A stretch of DNA of 64,000 nucleotides from Tillus elongatus (taxonomy: Eukaryota > Arthropoda > Insecta > Coleoptera > Cleridae). Shown piece after piece: positions 25,296-40,625 of the stretch. Under the pieces are notes generated by a model. It saw only the letters and a list, made by a program, of their open reading frames with translations, was not told where the DNA came from and searched no databases. The position numbers were made by a program, and so were the translations under genes. Positions within the stretch are counted from its first letter, which is position 1. The number at the start of each line of letters is the position of its first letter. The stretch is taken from positions 171,437,943 to 171,501,942 of the forward strand of contig OZ023265.1 of assembly GCA_964006375.1 (NCBI GenBank). The letters are read 5' to 3'.

Positions 25296-25488
25296 GTGGA
25301 CAAAGGTTGGTAAAGGAAATATGTAAGGACACTCTAAGGCCTCAATCTGCCTACTCCTTAGAGTGGTGGACAAAATGTAGGTAAAGAAAATATGTAAGGA
25401 CACTCTAAGGCCTCAATCTGCCTACTCCTTAGAGCGGTGGATAAAGGTAGGTTTGGTTGTTGTAGCTCGATTACGGGGCCTCAATCTG
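25279..25488. repeat. three-copy 71-bp minisatellite at LINE C 3' end
   Basis: Units start at about 25279, 25350 and 25421, each with CTCCTTAGAGTGGTGGA and TAAGGACACTCTAAGG (lost in the third). Within a unit CTTAGAGTG and CACTCTAAG are inverted repeats that could fold as a hairpin. Confidence 0.88.
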
Positions 25489-25559
25489 CCTACTCCCCAA
25501 ATCTCGCCGGAGATCGTCTGTGAGGTCTCAGTGTGTTCAACCCTAGGCCTCAGAGAGAT

Positions 25560-25560
<1 letters not shown>

Positions 25561-25647
<87 letters not shown>
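25561..25647. repeat. (TA)n microsatellite, left flank of mariner M3
   Basis: Supplies the TA target of the transposon that begins at 25648; a similar tract lies at its other end. Confidence 0.95.
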
Positions 25648-28345
<2,698 letters not shown>

Positions 28346-28782
28346 TAGAGGATAACAACCTTCGAATTTTTGAAATGTTTTTCCAAATCAGCGCGAATCA
28401 GAGCATCTATAACTCACAACTTTGAAACTTTTCAATTTATTTTTACAAAATTTAACTCGTATACTGCGCTGAAACCACAGATGAAATGTGTAGTCCGAAC
28501 TTCAGGAGTTACTCGCCCAGCCAACTCAGCCTGTTAATGGTAATTAATATTCAGAGAACAAGAGAAGCTTGCAGCATTCTAAAAGGGTCCATCAAATGAG
28601 CCACAGCCTTCCAGAAGGGTACATCAGAAAGACAATGAAATTATAGTATATTCAATCAATTATATCAGACATAAATACCGTGACATAAGTACACTTTGAA
28701 GAACCCAATTCATCACAATACATTTTTAAACCTGACGATCATTTCGCTAACAAAATTAGCGTCATTAAGCAAATAGAAACTG

Positions 28783-28785
<3 letters not shown>
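28346..28785. other. mostly unrecognised; decayed hammerhead-like repeat at its end
   Basis: No coding signal. At 28690-28770 a minus-strand relative of the 49.7-kb repeat is visible (CTGACGATCATTTCGCTAAC), with the first core box lost. Confidence 0.4.

Positions 28786-28856
<71 letters not shown>
28784..28856. repeat. (TA)n microsatellite
   Basis: Pure TA dinucleotides, directly after the decayed hammerhead-like repeat. Confidence 0.95.
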
Positions 28857-28859
<3 letters not shown>

Positions 28860-28860
<1 letters not shown>

Positions 28861-29500
28861 TTGGCGATATCAAACATAAATTATTAGCTACTGCACGCAA
28901 AGCTTAAAACTAAAACTTACATATAAGTACTTACAAGTAAACTAGAACATCACTTATCACTAATTAAAATACTAAAGGTTTGTGAACGATAATTGTCAAA
29001 ACGCTAACACTGCCACTAAATGTCAATACTGTGGAAAACCTGGTAGCAACTTAAGTGGCTATCGAAGGTGGTATCGTGCAAAATACTGATCTCAGTCAAA
29101 ACAATTTGTGTAAAACATTGGAAAGCATTGCCAATGAATTCTTGAAATCAATCTGAAATGTAGAAATAGATATTTTAAAAAACAAATATAATGACAGGGA
29201 AATTCACATACGAGGTGTAAATACATATCGATAATGTTTTTGTATATGTGGAAACAAATACAATGGGTAAAACAAATTCATATACACTCAAAATATAAAG
29301 ACACTCATATAAACCACACAAGTAAAGCATTTTAAAGTAAGGTGTAAATGAAATTAATATAAAATAAATTTACTAAAGATGCAGATGTTTTTAAATATCC
29401 AGTGAAACCAAACTATAATACAACACTGCATCATTTGTCCAATAAAGATCTGCATTAACAGCATGGCGATCTGAAATACAAAGATTATAAAGTTAATCAA
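28860..29500. other. no recognised feature
   Basis: AT-rich sequence without coding signal or a repeat partner noticed within the window. Confidence 0.3.
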
Positions 29501-29507
29501 AAAATCT

Positions 29508-29816
29508 AGGGACTCAGCAAGTGCGTTATGGTAGTGAATTTTTATTAAATGCTTCAAATTTGAATAACTCAATTTTCTATAAACTTAGAAAGTTTAATTT
29601 TGGTACGTTGTAAGGTCTCTCCCAAGGTAACATATATAGTAAATTTCATTAGAGCAGCTTTGTTATTTTCGGAGAAAAACTTTTTTTTTTGAAAGGAAAC
29701 TCAAAATTTTCCCGGAAAACCTTGTCCGCTTTTTCTGGCTAACGAACTCATCCAAGCCATTAATAAAAGAAAGGCACTTGTCGAGTTTCATTGAAATCGG
29801 TTAATTATTTTTTGAG

Positions 29817-29902
<86 letters not shown>

Positions 29903-30027
29903 ATTGAAACTGACCCCGGATATGGGTTCTAGGGGTCCTAGTTCGCGCTCATTTGAAAATTTTTTGCAAAGTCTCACCATCGATACCTCTCTATTAGTGA
30001 ATTTTTCTTAATAAAAATTCACTAAAA
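29508..30027 (+). mobile_element. family H, short complete-looking copy (about 520 bp)
   Basis: The clearest unit: hairpin end GACTCAGCAAGTGCGTTATG, AGTGAATTTT subterminal motif, body, TTTTTGAGTTATA, TA tract (29816-29899), tail block GACCCCGGATATGGGTTCTA and the terminal palindrome 29996-30023. It lacks the second hairpin copy of the module, so it shows the two true ends of the family. Confidence 0.8.
29816..29899. repeat. (TA)n microsatellite
   Basis: Core of the family H copy that contains it. Confidence 0.95.
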
Positions 30028-30029
30028 AC

Positions 30030-31615
30030 AGATATATAAAAAGACATGTCTCAGACAATAAATGGAGAAAATGATACTTAAATTATTTGTAAGCAGTGTA
30101 AATAATGTATCCAGATGGACACTACAAACTAGTGAAATTCAAAAGACTTTCAAGCTACAATAAGACATTTAGGAAGAGTTGAAATGTAGCTTGAAATGAA
30201 TATAAACTGATAAACAAATAGGTATAATTTGGTTAATAAATAGTTGTTACATGTTTGTTAAAAAAATGAAAAGTGTTTTGTTGGTTATATATATGTATAG
30301 GAAATTTAAAGTTTGTACTGACCTTTTTAAAATGTTTGTAATATTCTAACACCACTACTTAAAAATTTGATAAATAAGTGGTATATAATTTAAGTATTTT
30401 GAGACATGTTTCTGTTGCTCTTGTTTAAAATAATTTAAGATATGTCATTTAAAGTTTAAAGTGGGGGTTAATATGAATTTGACATTGACATCATTTCATT
30501 CCTCAGTTTTTGTGTACATAGACAGAAAAAACATTTCCATGCTCAGAAATGTGACAGTCCGTGAAATTTCTAGCTTGCTTTGGATTCAATATTTTGAAAT
30601 GAAAGTAAAAATAATTGAACCAAAGTTAGCTCTCTTCAATTTGGTTGATCAGATCGAGAGGATGCCAGTGCAATTTGTCAATGGATAAAGGTGAAAAATG
30701 AGTAGAAAAATCGGGCAATTAAAGTTAAAAAAGTGTAGGAAACTATAATTTAATCAATAGTGTGTCCCCTATTTAAGAAATAACCTCAAAGGAAGTACTA
30801 CAAGAAAAGATATGCAAATATCAGAATAATAATTGACGCTACAGACGCGTTGTTTGAAGTGGGAAGTATTGAAGATGGCTGCCTAGCAACGGTTAAATTT
30901 CGACGACGCCAACAGCGGTTGGCAGGGAAGGAATTAGGATGTTCAAAGGTATTAAAACTTCTGTAATAATAAAAAAGGGCCTCTTCTTTAAAACAAAAGT
31001 AAATGGAACTTTTAAATTTCGCAAATGAATATATGAATGGGAATTTATGTTATTGGTGTATATAGATCTTTGATCTGTTTGTAGTATTAAGATTTTGATC
31101 AAAGATAAAACCAAAATAAAAAGAGCTCAAATAGTCATATAAGAATTTGATGATTAAGTAGTAGTGTAAATTTGTTAATTTTGTTATTTCTTTACCATTA
31201 TAAAGTTGGTGGAATAAAACAGGCATATATATTAAAATTTAAATGCAGTATTATTGTTTAAGAACATGATAATTATATCTATTTTTTTTTTTTTTGGGCA
31301 AATAAAAGGGAATTAAATAATCGTTAAATTCATTAATTGTAAAATCATAAAAAGGGAACTTACTACATACCTTAGCAGTATGGAGTCAATAGTCGGGCAA
31401 TATAAACACATATAAAATAAAAAAATAAAAACGTACATAGAAAGACCAAATAATAACAAACATAAAATAAAACCCATTTTATTTGCAAAATAATTTTATA
31501 TATACATCAGATATTTAAGATATTTAACATAATTTATATAATTATAATTGTCCCCTAAAAGTGGGCAGCTCGAAAAGCTCGATCAAAAATCTATATAATT
31601 ATTAACAAGACCAAA
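30030..31615. other. no recognised feature
   Basis: AT-rich and apparently unique in the window. The frame 30461-30688 (75 codons, plus) has ordinary amino-acid composition and could be an exon, but no domain, splice signal or partner supports a call. Confidence 0.3.
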
Positions 31616-31619
31616 ATAA

Positions 31620-31918
<299 letters not shown>

Positions 31919-31919
31919 C

Positions 31920-32095
31920 TGTTGAGAAACAATTTCAACCAGCGTTCTCTACGAAGGTATGCCGACAAACCCCCCACTGTTTTCCCGAAAGCTCTTGTAA
32001 TTAAAATTCCATTACGTGCCTGTCATTATTAAGTATTCTTTCTAAGAAAGAGACACGGATTATGAATATAACAGCTCAAACAACAAAATATGTAA
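31920..32095. other. no recognised feature
   Basis: Short non-coding stretch between the microsatellite and the Penelope-like remnant. Confidence 0.3.
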
Positions 32096-32097
32096 AC

Positions 32098-32245
32098 TGT
32101 CCTAGTCACCGAAAATTTGTTATTCCAATTGGCATATCTCAGTTGATCTAAATGTTCTTTAAATCTAGTTTCAATAGATTTTTTCAAGGTCGCAATTATT
32201 ACAACCTATTACATGGATCACTCACATTTCTTTATCATTTGGGTT
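32098..32245 (-). pseudogene. Penelope-like GIY-YIG fragment, heavily decayed
   Basis: Minus-strand residues CNNCDLEKSIETRFKEHLDQ can be traced across a frameshift. They match the Arg and Glu-His region of the nuclease seen at 23802-24035. Only about 45 codons survive. Confidence 0.5.
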
Positions 32246-32249
32246 AACT

Positions 32250-32463
32250 GTAACGTGCTCAACATCGCATGGACACGGGAGCGACAGACTACGCCCCCTC
32301 CGAAGGGCGGAACGTGCAGACATTCAACTTGCTCAGATACAATTCCACAACCTCAGTTGATGTTAATGTTAGAGTATGTACTGAAAAAGTAAAAGCAGAT
32401 CGAACCCGCTAACGTTCGGTTCAGCGGCACACGTTCTTACCAATGAATCACCGAGGCTCTTCC
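32250..32463 (-). mobile_element. tRNA-derived SINE, 3'-truncated
   Basis: Minus-strand head CCTCGGTGATTCATTGGTAA, then sequence matching the middle of the 40.6-kb copy (AATGTCTGCACGTTCCG, GTCGCTCCCGTGTCC). It stops at the GAGCACGTTA block, so the 3' third and tail are missing. Confidence 0.8.
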
Positions 32464-32465
32464 AC

Positions 32466-33150
32466 ACCGTACATTTTTATTTTAAATTCGCTGTGCAAAG
32501 CAAATTTTTTATTCAAACCGAGGGTCTGTTAAATGAAAAACGAAACAAATAAAGTTAGAACGAATTAGGTTGTAATAAAAACAAACCCAGAGGCTGATGC
32601 AACTTAAAATCGGAGTTTTCCATTAAACGCTCGAAATAATAATGATGATAATACTTCTAGTGTCCCATTAACTTTTAAACTCCCATCATTATAGCTTTAG
32701 CTTTAACATATTCTTGTTTTAGGAAAAGTTTGGAACTAGTGAGGAATTTGCTTTATTTGCTTCCATCATAATTCGAGTAAGAATGTTAATTTCGTTAAAC
32801 TCCGTAACTTCGTCCGTCAAATATTTCCTAGATACTTCGACGAACTTTGAGAAGTTGTCTGTGGTTCTTAAAGGATAAGTGACGGTCTGGCTATTAGTTT
32901 AACTCAAATCGGCGTTTTACTGCCATAATCAAGAACGTTTGTTTGTGGATATTTTGTTGAAAGTAAAATATTAAATCACACAGCTTTTATTTTCAAAAGA
33001 AAGCGTCAGAGGTGGACACGTATTTGGTTAGTATGGCCAATTGATTAGACATGGTGAAATTTTGTCTAATTATGAGGCATTTTGATTTAAAATAGATATT
33101 CCTTAAATGATAATATTGATGCTAAATATTATATATTTTATAAAGACATA
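32466..33150. other. no recognised feature
   Basis: Non-coding sequence without visible repeats, immediately left of the hAT element. Confidence 0.3.
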
Positions 33151-33153
33151 AAC

Positions 33154-35363
33154 CAGGGGCGTGCGGTGACATTTCAAATAAGGGAAGCAATTCTTAGAAA
33201 CTTACCTATTTGTAGTGTAACTCGATTCTTCTGTCATTTTTGGAAAATTCGATAATAATGTCGTCATGTAACTGTGGATTTTGGGACATTTCCTGGACGA
33301 GTTCATTTTCAACTGACAAAATTGAAATTTGGAAAAGTCTTTCCTGTCCTGTTGAATTTCTAACAAAACTCTTGATACGTTTCAATATAGAAAAATTTCG
33401 TTCGAAAGATGCACTAGTAGCAGGAGTTGTTAATACTAATTCACATAATTTGAACACTTCAGAATATGCATTTTCCAATTTTGATTGTTTTAAGAAAGTT
33501 AAAAGTTCACTCGCGTTAGTTTTTGTGTCAATAACATCGGGTTCATAAATGACTGTAAGTTCTGATCGTAATAAGGCTTTGTTAAAATAATGTTCATAGT
33601 GGTGAAATAATGATTTGAATGAATCTTCTGGGAAAGGTATTCCTTTAAATCCCCGAAAATTACACAATTCAAGAAATTTCAGGCCACTGAGATGATAAAA
33701 TCTGCAGTTAATTTGCTGCTGAATTGGATCTATAATTTCGCAGAAAAGGCGGCGGTAAGAAGTTTGAAGGTCTCCCACATTATCAGTGCGCACACCCTTT
33801 CTTCGTGGCTCCGCTTCTCCTAATTCAATTGTTTTTCCCCAGAACTTATCAAATTCATTCCTTTTTTGAATTATGATGGATTTAAAGTCACTATTTTTTT
33901 CCCGGCAAAAACCAATGTAATTTATTTTACATTGCAATATGTTAAATACATTATCTGAAAACGGAAATATTTCCGAAAATATATTAAGTAAAAAATTTAA
34001 ATTAAAGTCTCCGTCAAACCATCCAACAATCCTCTAGAACTATTTATTGTTTCTGCGTCCCAATTTTTGCTATTTTCCATTATGTTTTCAAAAAGTTAAA
34101 TTAACGATTCACGGTGTTCAAATATAGTTAAAACAAGTTTGCCGTTGTAGTTCCATCGGGTTGCAGCTACTTTGGGTAAACGTTTTTTAACAATTGAGTC
34201 TAAGGCTTGTGTGCGCTTCGTAGATTTGGAAAAAAAGCAGCCATTTAACACTTTACATTCTTTAATATGATTTACAGATTGGGATAAAATTAAATTTAAT
34301 TTATAAGCACAACAGTGTACAAATAGAGCAATGGAGAACGTTTCCCGCACTTTAGCTTGAAGACCTCCTAAATGTCCGGCCATAACAGCAGCCCCATCAT
34401 AGCTTTGAGCATTTAATTTATTATCAGCCTCCTCAATATCTTTCATAATATTAAGCAAAATTTTATATAGAGCGTTTGCGGTACGACCTTCCGTCACATT
34501 TTTAAAGCCTAAAAATCTTTCTTGTACACTCCCATCCATTTTTACGTAGCGTATTACTACAGATAGTTTGCTTAAATTAGTTACATCGGTTGTTTTATCT
34601 AGAACAATAGCAATGAAACGAATCTGTTTAATTTCAGATTTAATTATGTTCAAAATAATAGTGGCAGCAGCCGAAATTAGGTCATTCAAGTTTTTTAGAG
34701 TAGGTTTCGGCCTACCTTTATTAATAATAGCAAGTTTTTCAGCAAACTGTAAAGCTGAAAATCCTTTAGTTAACAAAAAACACACAATACAATTACAGTT
34801 ATTATTACCACTTTGTTGTTTGTAAAGTTTGTAAATCCCCACCCCCACCGTCACCGCTGTTAAAGGCTGATTTACTTGCAGCCATATTAATAATCATAAA
34901 ATGCCAATGTATTTAACGTTGTCGACTGCTTATATCTACGAAATAATCAGGCACATTCACGTTGTACTCGCATCGGGTGTTCGTAGTACAACACGTTATA
35001 AACACACGCGTCCATCGCGTCGAGCCGGGGTTTCTTTTATAAAGTTGCCTGCTGACTACGTGTATTTAACTGAAGTCACTGCATCCACTCCTAGTATCAG
35101 ATCAGGTTCATGCTGTCCGCATGCGGTCGCATTTACTGCGACGACTGCCTTGCTAGGAGCGCATATACAAATACAGTATGATGCATAATAAATAACTATG
35201 TGTGTGAGCTTGAGAAATAAAAATTTTAATAATTAAATTAGTTTCAGAATTTGAAATTTAATATTTAAAATACAAAAGGGATTTTAAGTAATGCGGTGTA
35301 GGTATGTAGTCGTTATTTTAAGGGAAGCAATGCTTCCCTTGCTTCCATGGACCGCACGCCACT
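33154..35363 (-). mobile_element. hAT DNA transposon
   Basis: Terminal inverted repeats CAGGGGCGTGCGGT and its complement ending ACCGCACGCCACT, flanked by 8-base sequences ACATAAAC and AAATAAAC (7 of 8 match), the duplication length of hAT elements. A self-complementary AAGGGAAGCAATGCTTCCCTT lies inside the right end. Total about 2.2 kb with one disrupted transposase gene. Confidence 0.85.
33206..34854 (-). pseudogene. hAT transposase (DUF4371 / hAT dimerisation type), frameshifted
   Basis: N-terminal part 34096-34854: IAIVLDKTTDVTNLSKLSVV holds the first catalytic Asp region of the RNase H-like fold, followed by YDGAAVMAGHLGGLQAKV and VHCCAYKLNLILSQS. C-terminal part 33206-33937: TTPATSASFERNFSILKRIK and RLFQISILSVE are the hAT dimerisation domain. 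The stretch 33938-34095 is out of frame with both, and the start is short (no zinc finger seen). Resembles domesticated ZMYM-type relatives, but the terminal repeats show it is an ordinary transposon copy. Confidence 0.85.
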
Positions 35364-35379
35364 AAATAAACTAATAGTT

Positions 35380-36060
35380 AAATTTTGGTTGTCACTTTTG
35401 CTCTAGAGAAATCATAAAATTCAATGTAATATGGAGTGCGGGAAAATAATCTCAGTTTAGAAGCTCGACTGTTATTGCTATTATTAATTTTAAATAAGAA
35501 TATCCATTGATACATTAAGATGGAAAAAAGTCTGGACGCAGCAAGTGCGTTATGGTAGTGAACTTTCATAAAAATGTTTCTAATGGCAAATAGGTATGTT
35601 TTTTTTAAAGAAAGCAGGCATCAAATTTGGTTACCAGTATAACCTATATAGTAGAAACAAGGTGCTATGTTTCATCAAAATAACTTTATTGCTTGAAAAT
35701 GTACAAAAATTTCCGCAAGTAAACTTAAAGTGTTCCCGGTAAACCTTATAGGTTAATAGCAAATTGAGCTATTCAAATTTGAAACCTTTAAATGAAAATT
35801 CGCTACTATAACGCACTTGCTGCGTCACGAATTTCTTTTCTTACAAATATGTATTATATTTCGATGGGAAATGCAAAAAAAAATGCAAAAATGCAATATC
35901 ATAAGGCGTGTTCGATTAAAAAAAAAGAAGAAAATTTGAATCACCAACGACTTATGGGCCATCCTGTAATTGTAGAAATATTTTTTTAAGATGTAGCTCA
36001 AGACACCTTATAATTAATGTATACAATTTTTTTCGTATCTTGCATAATAGCGGATATATT
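35380..36060 (+). mobile_element. family H copy: module plus body
   Basis: Module 35530-35826 with both hairpin ends (GACGCAGCAAGTGCGTTATG and TAACGCACTTGCTGCGTC), then the body block TTCTTTTCTTACAAATATG, CACCAACGACTTATGGGCC and CTCAAGACACCTTATAATTA. Cut off at about 36060 by a retrotransposon fragment. Confidence 0.75.
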
Positions 36061-36061
36061 C

Positions 36062-36477
36062 AGTTTAAAGTTTTTTCTTGGGATGATGTTTTAATTGTTG
36101 CTTCTTTGGCACTTTTGTCCACCAATTCATTTCCAGTTATGTTAGAGTGTCCTTTGCACCACAAATTTTTTATCGTGCAGTGTTTTTTATGTTTATGGCA
36201 GAGTTGTCTAATTTTTTCTATAATGATGTTATTAATGTACCTTCGATGACTGTTTTTTAATGCTATTAATGCCGACTGTGAATCACTGATGATTACTACC
36301 GTTTCCATCTTATTTTCTGTTGCCCATTCGATTGCTTTCTGGATCCTGATCAGTTCAGCTGTGAAAATGGAAGCATTCCCGCATATGTTATATTTTCTGG
36401 ATTCGTTGAATTGTGTTTAAAAAAGCTACAACACATCCATCCCGATTCTTAGAGCCATCTGCGTATACCTTTCTGAA
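36062..36477 (-). pseudogene. RNase H fragment of a non-LTR retrotransposon (family D)
   Basis: Minus-strand YADGSKNRDGCVVAFLKHN near 36460, then frame 36060-36308 with IISDSQSALIALKNSH and WCKGHSNITGNELVDKSAKE: the catalytic Asp positions of RNase H and its final Asn-Glu-x-x-Asp motif. Not closely similar to LINE A, so a fourth LINE lineage. Both boundaries are abrupt: family H on the left, LINE B on the right. Confidence 0.75.
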
Positions 36478-38925
36478 TATCATTCCTCCAAGGTCACTAT
36501 TCTTGGTGACTTCAATGTCCATAATAAGGAATGGCTAGGATATTCAAAAACCGATCCACAAGGAAGAGCAGCGGAGGCCTTTGCTGTCAGCAATTCTTTA
36601 GCCAATATGGTTCAGCAACCTACCTACTTTCCTCGCATCCCAACACACAGCTCAAGTCCTTTGGATCTCCTTCTTACTACAAATCCTGACTGCTATTAGA
36701 TATCAGTCACCGCCCCCCTGGGTCGCTTAGACCACGGCATGGTCACTGCTTCCTGCGCAATGCAACCCGAGGTCACACAGTCATCACACCCACGTATCGT
36801 TTGACACTACAACTCTGCGAACTGGGACGAAATGCGAGATTACTTTTCCTCATTTCTATGGGCGTCTGTCTGCTTCTCTCATCCTGACCCCTCTGATATC
36901 TCACAAAACGTCACCGAAATTATCCAAGCTGGCATGGAATTATTTATTCCACGTACACAGAAAACCTCTGCAGCTCTCAAAAGCCCTGGTTCTCTAAATC
37001 CTGTGACAAGGCCAGACTTGAAAAGGTCAAAGCTCACAAAAAGCTTCTACACAATCCCAGTCAAGAAAACCGTCAAGCATTTAACGACGCAAGAAACCGC
37101 TATGTCTGCATTCTTTCTGAGGCAAAAACTCGTTTAATAACCAGATCAAAAACAAAGTCCTCTCAAGCTCCAGCGGCAGCAAACCCTTCTGGACTCTTGC
37201 TAAATCTATTGGGAATAATTTCTGCAAGAGCACGTTCCCACCTCGTTTCAGGGGATGAAATTGTTTCTACCGCCCTGGGCAAGGCTGAACTTTTTGCCTC
37301 GTTGTTTGCCGGCAATTCTACTCTCAAACCACCTTCAAATGTTCAACCACCAACAGTCCCCAATGTCGCGCATAAAATGACGGATATCATTTTCAAAACT
37401 AAAAAGGTACGAAAGATGCTCTCTTCTCTTAATACCAGGAAAGCTTCTGCAATTATTCTCAAAAAATGCGCACCAGAACTTGCTCCTGTCCTGACTCGTC
37501 TGTTTCAGACATCTTACAATAGAGGCATATTCCCTAGTAACTGTAAAAGGATCCAAAGCGCTTCCTAGCAACTACAGGCCTATTTCTCTCCTTTCAGTCG
37601 TCTCTAAAGTGATAGAAAAGTATATAAACACCAAATTACTAAAATTTCTTGAAAAACACAGTCTAATCCACGACAGGCAGTATGGATTCCGTCAGCCGAC
37701 CTTCTTTCCTTTGTCACCCATTCTTGGAACAAGTCTATGGAACTACACGGTGAATCCCAGATTGTCGCTTTAGACATATCCAAAGCATTCTACCAGGTCT
37801 GGCACGCAGCGCTGTTTAATAAACTACCGGCCTATGGCCTACCACCAAAACTCTGTACGTGGATAGCAAATTTCCTCTCCAACCGGCTCATTTCTGTTGT
37901 CGTGGATGGCCATTCCTCTAAACTGTATCCAATTAATGCAGGAGTTCCTCAAGGTTCAGCTTTAGCCCCTACTTTGTTTCTTCTCCACATCAATGACCTC
38001 CTCTCTAGCACATCCAACCCAGTTCACAGTTACGCGGACGATAGCACCCTCCACTCAAATATACAATACTCTAAGCCTGTCTCTTTAGCCCAATTAGATG
38101 AGGATAGCAGACTCATGGAGGGTTCTATTTCCGTGGATCTCCAAAAATATTAGACTGGGGAAGTAGAAATCTTGTACAATTCAACCCCACCAAATAACAG
38201 TCTTGCTTTCTTTCTCATAAGAGATACACCAGCCCTAGACCCATCTCAATAAACAACCAAGTTATTCAAAGTAATGAGCCCTTTTCACTTGTTGGCATTT
38301 CTGTGGTTCGAAAACTGGCACCACATGTCAATTGCAGAAGCGGCTGCTAAGAAATTAGGTTTCCTCTTCCGGACTCGCAAATACTTTTCACCAGCTAATC
38401 TCTGTACCTTATATACTTCACAAATAAGACCAAACCTCGAATACTGCTCCCACATCTGGGGTGCTGCTGCTGCTTCTACACTCGCTATCCTGGACTCCAT
38501 TCAGAAGAGAGCTATACGTCTCATCGGTGACCCTACCCTCACCCAAAGGCTGTCATCCCTAGCCCACCGACGTGCCGTTGGTAACCTCTCTCTCTCTTTT
38601 ATAGATATCTGCACGGGCAATGCTCATAGAAGCTTTCTTCCATAGTTCTTCCACCTGCTGCCCCCAACAGATCTACCAGGGGAACAGAGCGAATGCACCC
38701 TTTTACTGTCCAGGTCACCAGACATAGAACATCTTGTTATGCTCGCTCTTTTGTCCCGATGACTTCCAAGTTGTGGAACTCCTTGCCGGCACATGTTTTT
38801 CCTTTTCCCCCGAACCTCCAAACCTTAAAATCCAGAAGTTGCCTCTTTCCTCCTTGTGGACACCCACGGTATGATAGTATTTAGGCTGTAAGCCCTCGTG
38901 GTGTGTTGTTGAAATTAAAAAAAAA
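36478..38925 (+). mobile_element. LINE B, longest copy (copy 2)
   Basis: Contains endonuclease C-terminus, linker, complete RT region and the 3' end GTGGTGTGTTGTTGAAATTA with an A tail at about 38917-38925. It begins inside the endonuclease, abutting the RNase H fragment, so the 5' part is missing. No target duplication was identified. Confidence 0.88.
36505..38870 (+). pseudogene. LINE B ORF2: endonuclease C-terminus, RT and C-terminal region, broken
   Basis: Endonuclease GDFNVHNKEWLGYS near 36512 and SSPLDLLLTT near 36654. RT: ALDISKAFYQVWHAALFNKL, GVPQGSALAPTLFLLHINDL and catalytic YADD at 38031-38042 (frame 37737-38153). C-terminal part 38274-38645: IRPNLEYCSHIWGAAAASTL and LDSIQKRAIRLIGDPTLTQR. 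Breaks occur near 36700, 37140, 37260, 37550, 37690, 38155 and 38280. In an intact element this enzyme copies its RNA at a nicked target. Confidence 0.87.
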
Positions 38926-39425
38926 CTGTAAATGATTCTGGTACTGTTTAATAATGTCATCGAAAATCATTTTGTTCACTAATTGATTTTCTTTAAATTC
39001 AGAAATTTCAACATTTAGAGCATAGTAGGTGGACTTTTTAAAACGTGTTGTGGTGATTTGGGATCTCCAAGTGAGCTTATCCCGATAAAACAAAATAATG
39101 CATTCACATCAAACATCCGATATTTGATATTGTTGACCTGGCAGTGTCACAGGTTGTTCCCATTCAGTAACTACATAAAAAACATCGTGTGCCTGCGTGT
39201 GTAGATTCATCACTTACACATACACATCGAACTTAATAAAATACGTGACAGAATTATAGATAATCCGTCACAGGGTGAGTTTAGTGTGATATGGAATCGA
39301 GTATAGCAGTTTTTAGAATCTGGTATGGTAGAGTGATACGAGCTTACACGTATAACTTGGCACGCAACTTTTGGATATTGGTATACAGCTGTTCTCAAAG
39401 CTGAACACTCGTATAGTTTGGGCAA
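38926..39425. other. mostly unrecognised; small hammerhead-repeat flank at 39035-39080
   Basis: Non-coding. AAACGTGTTGTGGTGATTTG and GATCTCCAAGTGAGCTTAT match the outer arm of the 49.7-kb inverted repeat, but the ribozyme-like core is absent here. Confidence 0.4.
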
Positions 39426-39429
39426 ACTC

Positions 39430-40490
39430 TTGTATCACACCGATAACTCAAAAAATTATGGGCCGATTTTGATTAAATTTGGTGAATACCTTCCTTTTGC
39501 AAATGGCTTGGATAAGTTTGTTAGCCAGAAAAATCGGCCGAGGTTTTCCCGGAAAATTTGGTTTTCTTTCGAAAAAAAATTATATCTCCGGATTTAACAA
39601 AGTTAAGGCAACCAAATTTGGTACGCGGGTTTACATCCTTATAGGTAAGCTACCTACCAAAATTTAGCTCTGTGGGTCAAAAGACAAAAAGTTATAGGCA
39701 CTTAAAGAAAAATAAATTGGGGTTTTCCACAAAACGTCAAAGTTTCGATTTAAACGTCAAAATTGGCAACATTTAGGCAAAGAACTTGAATCTAATACGG
39801 GCTATGGAAATAAAATGTCCTAAGAAGAATGTTTTGCAAACCCCGAAGTCTTAGTTTCAACCGTCATTGTCCTTCATTTTAATAAAATATTTCCAGAAAA
39901 TTCATTTCAAATAAACCCTCTGATGCTTGGCAGTAGCCTTAGGTATAGAGTTTATCGTTTAATGGTATATAATTTTTGTAGAATTTTCGTAAAAAATCAA
40001 TAAAGCTCAATATATGTTATACAAGATATGAAAAAAAAGTATTTATTAATTATAGGGTGTCTTGAGCTACATCTTAAAAAATATTTCTACAATCACAGGG
40101 TGGCCCATAAGTCGTTGGTGATACAATTATTTTTTTTCAAATCAAACACGCCTTATTGCATTTTTGCATTTTCCATCGAAATATAATGCATGTTTGTAAG
40201 AAAAAAAATTCTGGACGCAGTAAGTGCGTTATGGTAGAGAATTTTGATCAAATGCTTCATATTTGAATAGCTCAATTTGCTATTAACCTAAGTTTACTTT
40301 CGGAAATGTTTGTGCATTTCAAATAATAAAGTTATTTTTATGAAACATGGCACATTGTTTTTACTATATAGGTTATACTGGTAAGCAAATTTGATGCCTG
40401 CTTTCCTGAAAAAAAAAACATTATTGCTATTAAAAAATATTTTTATGAAAATTCACTACCATAACGCACTTGCTGCGTCCAGAGTTTTGA
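39430..40490 (-). mobile_element. family H copy, reverse orientation, body plus module
   Basis: Begins TATCACACCGATAACTCAAA with no TA tract, runs through the full body, then the module 40212-40482 with both hairpin ends. The palindromic tail beyond the microsatellite is missing. Confidence 0.8.
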
Positions 40491-40625
40491 TGCTCTTGCT
40501 GAGATCAAAGTCTTTATCAGCTTTGTTGATATGGGAAATATATCACATGTCGATTATTAATCATTGTCGTTAAAACTTATCAAATTAGTAAATAAGTTAT
40601 ATGCTGTTAGTATACAGTGCGTTTA

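Larger units (their letters stand above)
24476..25490 (+). mobile_element. LINE C: third non-LTR retrotransposon family, 5'-truncated
   Basis: RT palm to C-terminus, then a terminal minisatellite of three 71-bp units. Distinct from LINEs A and B by protein sequence and by the tandem 3' end. Ends near a TA tract at 25561. Confidence 0.8.

Noticed and set aside
25279..25488. Hammerhead or other ribozyme in the LINE C tandem units
   Set aside because: The units have a hairpin but no CTGANGA or GAAA core boxes.
30461..30688. 75-codon open frame with ordinary composition
   Set aside because: Possible exon but no supporting signal; kept only as a remark in the region entry.
33206..34854. Domesticated ZMYM/zinc-finger host gene
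   Set aside because: hAT terminal inverted repeats and an 8-bp flanking duplication bound it, and the frame is broken.
34901..35188. 95-codon plus-strand frame
   Set aside because: It lies inside the hAT element, antisense to its non-coding end, and has no domain.
36062..36477. Host ribonuclease H gene
   Set aside because: Motif style (SDSQSAL, KGHSNITGNE) and frameshifts are those of a non-LTR retrotransposon fragment.
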